Source: Neurospora intermedia
Taxonomy: Eukaryota; Ascomycota; Sordariomycetes; Sordariales; Sordariaceae
Assembly: GCA_037102815.1 (NCBI GenBank)
Contig: BTPP01000007.1
Location: forward strand, 1,798,001-1,862,000
DNA length: 64,000 bases
Direction of reading: 5' to 3'
The position numbers and the translations under genes are program-made. This document shows, piece by piece, positions 1 through 9,672 of this stretch. How positions within the stretch are numbered: position 1 is the first letter of the stretch; every line of letters begins with the position of its first letter. Under the pieces are notes generated by a model. The model searched no databases, was not told where the DNA came from, and worked only from the letters and a program-made list of their open reading frames with translations.

Positions 1-1659
1 ATGCTCTCTCGGCCTGTCCCTTGTTGGCCCACGTACCCAAAAGACTTGGGCCGTTTCGTCTTCGGGATCCAGCAGTCTGCGGCAGAATGCGTCGCTTCCA
101 ACAAATGGCAATTACACAAAACCATCAAGTCCATTGGGGTTTGGAAGTCTAAAGACATTCGAGCATATCTGTCATGCCGAACATATTACCCTTGCTAGAC
201 ATCGAAGACAAACGGCCCAAGTCTTTTTAGTCCGTCGGTGGGATAGGTGTGTATGAGCTAAAGGAAACCTTGACTCGCATGTGGTAGGGTTTGGCGCGCG
301 CCATCTAAGATCGAGAACGAGATGTTCCCCGGACTCTAGCATCGAGGAATGCAATTTCGGTTCGCTAACCTGCAGAACTCTGATGCCGAAGTGCCATATC
401 TGGACACCTCGATTGTGGTATTGAGCTTCGATATCGGTTAATCGAGTCCGTCTGTTTTATTCTTTGTAGTAGTTCACGCAGTAGGTATGGAGTGTAGATG
501 CGATTTGGTTTTCCACTTGGCTGTCCCTATCTGCAGAGAGGAGTTTCATTCGATTTATGGCGCCGGCGATTACAGTTCAGCAGCGATCACACGGTAATTT
601 GACCTATCATATACTCAACATGCTGTCGAGCTAGCTTCACTCGGCTGCATGCATTCGGATACCGGAGATATTGGAGACCAGCGAACCTTTCTGCAACCGG
701 GAGACCCGGCCAACCAACCACAAGAGCTGCGGAACTGACACTGACCGAAAGGGCCTCGGTCGTCCCGAAAGCGCTTCGATGTCTGAAAGCAAAAGCCGAA
801 TGTCGTACGCCGCGCGGGGGAAGGAGGGGGGGCAAGTCTGGGAGACTGCCGGGGCCGGGGATCGTGGCAAAAGAGCGCCTTCGGTCACAAGCCACAATGA
901 CCCGGCGGAGGTAACTTTCGTTCACCGTCGACTTTTGCGTTTTGCGCTGTGGAATACACATCCTCGGTTGTGATCACAACAGACTGGGTGTCCTGGATTC
1001 CAAGTTCGTCCAGCTTGCGGATTCTCCTAGCGCGTTTCTCACTACCCTTTTCTAATTGTCCCCACTCGAGTAATCGTGGATAGGCGATAACACCTTTCAA
1101 CTTATGGGCTTGCGTCTGCGATATTAGTTTCTTTCCTTTTTCCAAAGGGCATTGGAGTTGTGTGGTCCATGTGGAGGGAATTTGCTGGATGCGATACGTT
1201 CAGTTACGACAGCCCGGGGCGGGACCCTCAAGTGGGCTAGACCCCCCGAGCGTCTTTTTTCCCCGCCAGCGGCAGAAGGTAGAGGTAGAGGCGCACTGAG
1301 GGCTAGACTACCTAGTGGGCTGTAGAAAAGAGCTGAATAGCCGTTGTGATATCTAACCGTCAAAGTGATCAAAGGACTTGCCGATGGTGTATGACGACCC
1401 GGAGAGAAGGCTAGCGACGTTGATCGTTCGATGTTGCCCGTCACCATAGGTGCACCGGTGATTGCGACTGTACGGAAGAGGTTTGCTGCCCGTTGCTCAG
1501 TCTTGCGCCTCCATCCCTCTACATACATACACTCCGTACACTACAGGCAACTGGTCTGTACAGGTACATACTCCATAGTATAGGGATATCTCTATATACC
1601 TACACGAGCTGGGCCGCTAAAAAGTCCGGGTAAGGTATTAGTGCCTTTCGCGGGCGGAT
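1..1659. other. Gene-free left flank
   Basis: No reading frame here resembles a known protein. The open stretches are short, lack splice-joined partners and overlap on both strands. Base composition is mixed and CpA/TpG are present, so this part was not RIP-mutated. The only structure seen is an inverted repeat near the left edge (39-228). It ends at the proposed left tip of the Helitron. Confidence 0.5.
39..228. repeat. Inverted repeat, about 25-bp arms
   Basis: The sequence at 39-65 is the near-perfect reverse complement of 203-228. They share a core of about 18 matching bases around GACTTGGGCCGTTT, then one extra C in the left arm, then GTCTTCG. The arms enclose about 137 bp of unrelated sequence. 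This could be a short non-autonomous element (MITE-like) or a long hairpin. I see no obvious target-site duplication, so the mobile reading is only a guess. Confidence 0.5.
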
Positions 1660-2469
1660 CTACGTAAAACTACGTTCGCGCTACTAGTCAGCTAACGCAC
1701 GGACTGAAACCAGGGTTTTCGCCCGCAAAAGAATTGTTAGCACTATCTAAATTTCGCGCTTTTTCTATTAGTATATTGCTGTATACCCGTTTTTCGTACC
1801 TTCGTATACTTTTCGTATAATCAATTAACAACATTAACGGTTAAACCTTTAATATATTTCTTCGACGTTCCCGTATAACCGCTATAAACCCTGTAAATCC
1901 TCCCTTGCGTACTAGAGGAAGGCTGCGAAGAGTTGTAAATAATTCTCAAACTTTATATTATATTGTTTGTTAAAAGAATAAACCTATTTTAAATTTCCGT
2001 TTTAATACCTGTAGTACGCCTTATAGAACGTATATACTATATATTAATACTATAAGGATTATACGTATACGGTAGCGGATTAAGCGGCGATAAGCTTAAG
2101 TGGAAGCGGTCCGAATAGTAATTATATAAGGACTACCCAATCCGGTTTCTATAGATGTATAGGGTTTATAGCTAGGGGAACTAAATGCTTAGATCCTACT
2201 TAATAGTATTTAAGCTACCCCTTATATAGATTTGGGTCCGATAAACATTGTATACGAATTTTATAGTACGAAATATTAATTAGACGAATAGCTTACAATC
2301 TATAAACCCCCTTCTTACTTAGAATACTCTATTAATTTCTATTATAAGGTACTTCTACAAATAATCCTAAGTTTAGTAATTATTATATATAGGGGGATAT
2401 TAATCTACCTCGTTAGAAACCGCTACCGGCCTTCCTACGTACGTTATTAAAAGGTAATAACTAGCGGGC

Positions 2470-5400
2470 CCGGAAGTTCTAAGAAAAGTTACGGTACTAT
2501 AATAGTATATTTACTTTTATATCCGTAGATTATACGGAAAAGGTGTATAGGGGTGGCGGTAGGCTTTGGGATTTTTAAATATAGGGTATTTTATATTATC
2601 TATAAGGTCCTTTATAGTTAGAACCGGGCAAATTACTTAAATATACCTAATTATATATTTATGACCTGTAAATACCGAATTCTATGTAAATTTAAACTAG
2701 GTAGCGCTTTTAAACCTTTTTAAATATAGATTTTAAATTTATAAAGGACTTTATATCCTTTCTATATTATTATAACCCGTTCGTAGATATTTATAATAAT
2801 ATAAAGGAGCGTTTGGAGGCTTGCTAATTTAAAAATATTTATATTAAATTTAATTTTTAAATATATTTGTAACTAATTGTATAAGAAGGTATTAATTAGA
2901 AGCGCGAAAACCTTCCTACTGCGGACGAAGTTGCTAGAATCTTTCCGGATATACTTAATGAGTAGGATAGGGTACGTAAGGACGGTATATTCAATTCTAC
3001 AAAATCTATTATTCTAAATTGTAAAGGTTTTTAAATATTTAATTGTATTCTAATTACTTATCCTATTTACTTTCCCTTAATATATTTATTAATATTACTG
3101 TATAAGGATTACGGGTTTTATTGCTCTTTAATAAAGGTAAATACTATTATTTATAAAGACCCTTATATAAAGTAGAATAAGTAGTATAGATATTACTTAT
3201 TCTTGTGTAATAGCTAGGAAAATATTCTATTCCTATTTAGACGGCTTTTCTAATAATAGTTAGTAGACGGATTTACTATAAATAATTAGAATAAATTAAA
3301 TTAGTTTAAGTACTACTAAACTAAAATCCGTATAGAGTTGTACTAGAATTTAATAAATTGGATTAGTAATACGGACGTTTAATAAGGGGAAGGTAATACT
3401 ATTTCGGATATTAAGTAGAGAGTTATATTACCCGCAAGCTATATTAGTAGTACCCGTTATAATACAAAGTATTATTAGAATTCTATAGCTATAACCTATA
3501 AATTAGGAAAGCTTATATTTTTTATTACTATAATTACAAATTTATATTAGTTAGAGGTTGAATGGGAATTGAACGGTCTTAGTACTAGTAACCGGCCGAA
3601 TATTGTTAGCCGTATATTTAATTTAAAAGCGAATATATTAATTAAAAAAATTAAGGAAGGTCTTTTTAGTAAATATACTAGCGTTATATAAATTTTAGAA
3701 TTCTAGAAATAGGGCTTTCTGTACTAGTATATTTTAGTTTTTTTAGATTTTAATTCTTAGCGGGTTTATTTATAGTTAGAAATTATAGACCGGGCTATAC
3801 GGGCAGAGTTTCCAACCCCGAAAGAGGACCTGGACGGCCGGTTTAAGGGTTTATTAGGTATTCTCTTAATATATAGTCCTTGCAGTACAAATAATCCGAA
3901 AGTTCTATATATAGTTACGGACGAGAAAGATAAAAAGGGTGCGTTAAAGTATAAAAAGCGGTATTCTAAACCTTATATAAAAGAAACAATTATTATTGAA
4001 AATACTAGTTACCCTTCTTATAAGTACTATAATAATAGTATTTATATTACGAAAAAGGTAAACGGGAATAATATATAGCTGGATAATACGGCGGTTGTAC
4101 TGTATAACCCGTATTTAGTTTTAAAGTATAGATGTTATATTAATGTAAAGGTTTACTCTACTATAGATACTATTAAGTATATTTATAAATATATTTATAA
4201 GGGTACGGATAAGACTATTATAAAAATTATAGAATTAGATAAATTTAAGTAGTATATATCTATATAGTACGTAAATTTAGCGGAAATATTTATTCGGACT
4301 ATAGAATAGAGTGTTTATAAAAAGTATCTTCTAATTATATTTCTAGCTATATATTTGGAAAATAATCCTTCTATTACTATAGCTATTAATTTACCCCCTA
4401 ATGAAGTAGCTATACAAATCGAACGGGCTATCCGGACTATATTAAAAGGCTTCTTTAAATATAATATAGAATATCCTAATAGTCCGAATAGGGACGTTCT
4501 ATACGTAGATTTCCCTTCTAAATACGTTTAGAAGGAGAGTACGAAAATTTAGTAATTATAGTAAAAGGGTTTAGTTATTAGACGGTTTTATTACGTTCCT
4601 CCTATAGCTGGTAAATAGTATTTCTTATATTTATTCTTAATAAATGTACTTAGGCCTACCTCTTTTTAGGACTTACGTATTATAGATAGCGTAGTATATA
4701 ATACGTTTAGAGAAGTTTATTTAAAGCGAGGGCTCTTGGATAATAATTCTTGGTAGGAAATATTATTCGAGGAGGTTAGAGTTTAATAGATTGGGCGGTA
4801 ATTATAGTATTTATTCGCAATATATTTAACGAATAATAATTTTATAGCGGATCCGAAAGGTATTTAGGATAAATTTATATATTTATTCTATAATAATTTA
4901 CCTTATAGAGTGGCCGGAATAGTAGGCGTGCCTCCTAATTTATAGGATCCGTATATTAATTACAATTTATACTTTATTAATTAGTACCTTATTTAATTAG
5001 AGAAAACTCTTTTTAATATATATCTTCCGGAATTGGTATTTGCGTAGGAGCGGATAGACGGGAACCCGCTTTTATAGTAGGAATTATAGTATAATCCGGA
5101 GGAGTAATAATAGCTTTCGGACGACGTATAGTCTAAATTCAATATTGGGTAGACCGCAGTCTTTAATAAGATTATTACGGCCGTAGAAAATAACTTTAAA
5201 GAGGCCCTCTTCTTTATATAGGGACTGGGAGGTATTAAAAAGATATTTCTTTACTGTAGGTTATATACGTACTTTCGTACTTAAAATAAGGTAATATTAT
5301 ACGTAGTATCTTCTAGTATTGCAATACTCTTATTAAAAGGCGGGCGGATTGTATACTCCCGGTTTAAAATCCCTTTGGATATTTCTACTCTATAAATATA

Positions 5401-6545
5401 TAGTATTAAGAAGAATACTAACCTATATAGACTATTAGAACGTACTTCCTTAATTATTTAGGATAAGGTTCTTATATAAGACCGGGGGTATATTGAAGCC
5501 GTAGATTGTACTTTATAAAATTTATTAGGTTATAAGGGGGTTCGGTTCGGTAGTATTTTAACAATTTTTAATAGGGATTTTACTTAAATTTTACTTATAA
5601 AGAAGAAAAGTAAGCGGCCGGAAATTGTATTTATATATTTTAAATACTCTCTTATTTAGAATTATATTAAAATTTTACGCCTTATAGAGAATATATGTAT
5701 TTAGGGAGCTACCGAATAGATCCGTACGTTCGTATAATAGTTGTAAGATTTATTTTATAAGCCTACTTACTACGAGTCCGGCTAGGTTTAACTATTTCTA
5801 GTTATATTCGTTACTACTATAAAGGAGGACTTTCTATCCCGGATTTATCCTACTTCCCTCCTTTCTATTATTTTTATAGATAATATAATCTTTATTAATA
5901 GGGCTATTTTTTATGCCTATAATGTATTAGTCCGGGAGATAAATATAGAAATCCTATCCTGTATAGAGGGCGAAAGTATTTAATATAATTCTATAAATAT
6001 TATAAATATACTACTAAATAAAATATAGGATTTGTAATTTATATTAGAGTATTTGTAAGCCTAGGAGTTTGTAGGGTTCCCGCCCGGTAAGTTTACGTTG
6101 AAGAAAGGTGTGCCTATTTTACTCTTATATAATTTATACCTTAAAAGTAGTATATATAATAGTACTAGATTAGCGGTAATTAGGATAGATAAATAGGTAA
6201 TTAAGGGAAGGATTTTAAGAGGATCCTTTACGGGCGAGTTATAGATAATTCTTTGTATTATATTAGTAATTGGAGATAACGAATAGGCGTATAGGCTAAA
6301 GCGTATATAGTTTCCGGTATAGTTTTGCTTCTCTATAACTATTAATAAGAGTTAAGGCTAGTCCTTTAAGTATATAAGTATTAATTTACGGATTTATATT
6401 TTTAATTATAGGTAGTTTTATGTAGTTATAAGTAGGGTTATAGCGGTATAGAACGTTTCTATACTTTTATATAAGGCGTAGACCGAGGAGGATAAACTTC
6501 TATATAACGTAGTATAGTTAGAAGTATTAGTTTAAAGGTCTTTAT
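2470..6545 (+). pseudogene. Relic Helitron Rep/Pif1-helicase gene (RIP)
   Basis: Helitron replicase-helicase remnant. Reading one + frame throughout gives family-like blocks: LPTADEVA near 2912, a Rep HUH segment near 3722-3730, KYIYKYIYKGTD near 4170-4205, VVYNTFREVYLKRGLL near 4691, a Walker A-like GLGGIKKIFLY near 5222, an LLKGGRIVYSRFKIPLDI block near 5330-5385, and a C-terminal FYVVISRV near 6416. I checked the frame at these points and it stays the same, so the damage is base substitution rather than indels. In the HUH block the expected His-x-His reads Tyr-stop-Tyr, as C-to-T changes at CpA would produce. An additional Helitron-like N-terminal piece at about 2100-2340 is in another frame, either across a former intron or an indel. 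Non-functional. Confidence 0.85.
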
Positions 6546-6989
6546 ATATTCCTTCCTATTTTTTCTCTCCTTTTCTTTATATTCTATATTAGTTTTACTT
6601 TATACTTATACCTTATATCTATACTTTATATTTATTCTTACCTTATACCTAACCTTATATCTTTCTTTATTATTACCTATATATATACTATTATACTTTC
6701 AATTAATTATTTGTATATTATATTATATTTATAAGTAAATATATAGAGTAGGGAAGTAAATATAATTGAATAAGTCTATTATATAGGGGTAGATACTCCG
6801 ATTATTCCTAACTACGAACCGAAAACTCTTTATATACCTTCTATAAAAACTCTATACGCTTTCTATAATCTAATTATATACCCCGAAATTTCTCTAAGGC
6901 CCTTTTCGCGTTTGTAGTAATTCTATACGTAATAGCCGTAGTAGAAAACTAATCCGCTATAATATTAAATTAAATACTATTTATTACGC

Positions 6990-7565
6990 CCGGGATAGGA
7001 GGGAGGGTAGCGGTTAGTATAGCGGGGGCGGCCGGGATCTTATACGGTATTTAGAATATATTACTATACTAAAAGTAATTATAGAAGGAAATATTAGTAT
7101 TAATTATATAAAAGAATAAGTGAGGGATATTTACGGAACTATACTTATTTATATAATAAAGGTAGGATAAATTTAGATAGTAGTATTTATACGTACTCTT
7201 TTAATTGCGGCCGGGCTTTCTAGTATTTTATCGTCCTCTATTAAACCCTTTATATACTTATAGAATATAGTCGATAGTATATATTTAAGGTGGAAGGGAT
7301 ATTATATACTTCCGCTATTAATATAGTAATTATTATAGGCTTTCGAAGTAATACCCTCAACTATATAGTACTTTTCGAAAATATTGCGCAATCCGTACGT
7401 ACTATATAGGGTATAATTATTTATAATTGTAATAAACTACGCTTCAATATGTAAATTACGTATGTATACGAATTTAATACCCTAAGTGCTAGTGGCCGAG
7501 TTCTTGAACGTTAAATTGCGTAGAACCTATAGAGTAGAAGGGTTAGCCTTATAGAAATAAAAATA
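6990..7565 (-). pseudogene. Antisense coding-like relic inside the Helitron
   Basis: Downstream of the helicase relic the minus strand has a frame with few interruptions. It reads like a real but RIP-damaged protein, for example KGLIEDDKILESPAAIKRVR and GLRNIFEKYYIVEGITSK. Its stops are mostly TAG/TAA, as expected from mutated CAG/TGG/CAA codons. I do not recognise the family. It could be a second gene carried by this Helitron lineage, a captured host fragment, or an older repeat into which the element inserted. Low certainty that it was ever a gene. Confidence 0.35.
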
Positions 7566-8200
7566 TTTAAAAAGGTATAAAATAATTATTTACGGGTATA
7601 TTTAGTAATTTATTAATATTAGTAAGTATTCTCTTACCTTCTTATTATTTACGGATATATTTAATAATATTTATACCGGCGATTTTAATATTATATAATT
7701 TATAATTTTTAAATGCTTCGATGCGGTTGTTAGCTAAATTTAGTACGGGTAGGGCGGGGTTAGGGGTAATTACGGTAGGAGTGCTAATAATTGCCTCTGT
7801 AGTAGTAAGCTCCTGTTTAATAGCGGCCGGGGTCTATATAGGGTTTGCCTACGGTTCCTCTAGTATTTCGGACTCTAGGCCAATTAATATAGTAGGCGCG
7901 GATTCTTTATTCTTTATATTGCGGATTTTAAGTTTAGTAGTCTTTAGCGGTATTATAAAATTAAGGTGAGAATTATCCGAAAGGTATATTAGTATATTAA
8001 AAAAGTATATGCGTATATTTAGAAAGTACTTACTATATTAATAACGGTTGTATATGGGGTAGATACGAATTGTAAGGGCGTACGGGGATTTGTAAGGACT
8101 GGGGTGGGTGGTGGTTGTGGTTGCTACGTTGTGAAAGGGAAGGATTTAAAAGTAGGTTAGATTATTTTGGCTATATTCGTTTGTATATAGAGTATATATA

Positions 8201-8297
8201 TACGGGCTATAAACTAGAATCTAGCTTTGTACGGGCCACAACCCAGAATCCAGCTGTGTACGGGCCGCAACCCAGTATCTAGCCTTGCGCGGGCTAC
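8201..8297 (+). repeat. Three 29-bp tandem repeats in Helitron 3' end
   Basis: Copies lie at 8201-8229, 8230-8258 and 8259-8287, with a partial fourth copy at 8288-8297. All begin with (t/c)(a/g)cgggc. The left copy carries C-to-T changes (ctataaact where the middle copy has ccacaaccc). The middle and right copies keep their CpA sites, so the RIP boundary falls inside this array. Confidence 0.85.
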
Positions 8298-8301
8298 GGA
8301 A

Positions 8302-8330
8302 GGGGCGGCTCCGTCCGCCCCGAATACTAG
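8302..8330 (+). repeat. Helitron 3' terminal hairpin and CTAG end
   Basis: GGGGCGG (8302-8308) pairs with CCGCCCC (8315-8321) around a 6-nt loop. It is followed by five bases and CTAG (8327-8330), then T. This is the canonical Helitron terminator: a short GC-rich hairpin upstream of CTRR. Confidence 0.85.
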
Positions 8331-9672
8331 TGGATTCAAACATGACATAAAGGAGTGCCCGGTCAAAGAAGGTATGGAACATTTACTAGTTTATAGGACT
8401 CTTTAACCTCCTGGCGCAAGTCCATCACAACTCGCCGTTGTGGTGTCGTAGAGGTAGACATGTAGCCTGGTAGCTAAGTATGTAGGTGTAAATATCTCGT
8501 TATTTCTCGTCTCAACTTTCAAGGGTTTCGATCGCTTCTTCCCAGATTCGGGATCCGCACTCCACGTTGCTTGGCGTTAATCACGGCAAAAGTGGAAGAG
8601 AAGCTTTTCTTTTCGTGCTGCCCCCGCTTAAATTTTGTCCAATCATGACTTGGAGTGTTGCGCTACTAATGTATATATCTGGTCTATCACTAAACGTGGC
8701 CGTTGATATAGTTACAGGCAGCTTATGCGTTGAGGCAGCATAGTAAGATACTTCCAGTTGCAGACAGACACAGGAGACGCCACCCAACGACTTGGAATGT
8801 TCTTCGCAGTGGCACCTTTTCCTCGAGTGACGGGAGGTGAGTGGAATTCCACTGCGCGTCCAGTAGAGGTACCTCTACCCTCCCTTGGTGCCCTGGAGCA
8901 GCTCCCCCCGCCTGCCGTCTCAACCTATGTCTAGGTGGTGACAGCAGCTTGCCTGCTCTTGGCCGGGCATTCCCGTCCACACCTGCACAGCGGGCAATCC
9001 ATCCGGATCCCACACGCTGCACCCATTAGGTTGCTTGCCCTGCGGTGGCCTTGGTTCCAGTTGACCTCAATCCCCGTCCGAAACATCGCGACGAACCCAT
9101 ACCGTCACCTCTTTCCCACTCTTTCCTGCTCAACGACCCCGGCCCTTGCGACCCAACATCACCAAGCCTCTTCGACTCCCTGCATGTGAGTTGTCCCCAA
9201 ATCAGCCTTTTGACCGCTCTCTCGGGTACATGTCCTGCACCCTCAGACCCTCTGTACAGTCGGGCGGAACATTGACTCCAGTTTTGGTTCGATCATGGTT
9301 CTCGACTTGCGCCATCCCGTGCTTCTTCCCTGACTCGGCCCGTCTGCCTGCTCCAAATCGGTTGTATCCAATGCATCGCTGCTCCCATTACTGACCTGGT
9401 GCCTGTCTTTTAAGAATCTAGCCTCGCTCCCCTCCAATCCATCATATACCGGCCTCACTTCATCAACGCCGTCCTCCCTCAACGCTCCACCCTAAATTCA
9501 ATCTCGTCTTCACGCCCGTCTGATCCCAAACCCCAACCGCGCCCTCCAGCCTCTCTGCCACTACAGCCAGACCTTAGTCTCCGAATCCTACTTACGAAAG
9601 CCACGACGGGTCACTTCGCCGAGCCTCCTCGATCTTGCACTGTCTGTCTCTAATTCAATCCAGTCGCCGATC
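8331..9672. other. Metacaspase upstream region
   Basis: No recognisable gene. It is pyrimidine-rich toward the metacaspase start, as expected for a fungal promoter and 5' leader. It holds the palindrome TAGAGGTACCTCTA at 8864-8877. Short open frames on both strands overlap each other and match nothing I know. Confidence 0.5.
8864..8877. repeat. 14-bp palindrome TAGAGGTACCTCTA (copy 1)
   Basis: Perfect palindrome, flanked by G and C that extend the symmetry to 16 bp. The same 14-mer recurs at 14914-14927 and a 12-bp variant at 34835-34846. It could be a dyad-binding site or a genome-wide intergenic word; function unknown. Confidence 0.6.

Larger units (their letters stand above)
1660..8330 (+). 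mobile_element. RIP-mutated Helitron, both ends recognisable
   Basis: Rolling-circle DNA transposon. The proposed left tip is TC at 1660-1661, preceded by A. The right tip is CTAG at 8327-8330, followed by T, which fits the A|T insertion rule. A GC-rich hairpin lies just before the CTAG. Inside is one long relic frame with a Helitron N-terminal/Rep region and a Pif1-type helicase. From about 1740 to 8100 CpA and TpG are strongly depleted, TpA is abundant and CpG is retained: the signature of RIP. Many codons in the relic frame are TAG or TAT/TAC where the family has CAG, TGG or CAT/CAC. No intact gene remains, so the copy cannot encode its own transposase. The right end is well supported; the left end is a motif-based guess. 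Confidence 0.85.

Noticed and set aside
1620-1659. Placing the Helitron left end further left, at the TC in aaagtccggg
   Set aside because: It lacks the preceding A and the TCTA-type start; 1660 fits the A|TC rule and the position of the RIP boundary better, though it remains unproven.
7721-7969. An 82-codon open frame with hydrophobic segments inside the RIP region
   Set aside because: It lies in mutated transposon DNA, has no splice partners or family match, and its open state is easily explained by chance in this composition.
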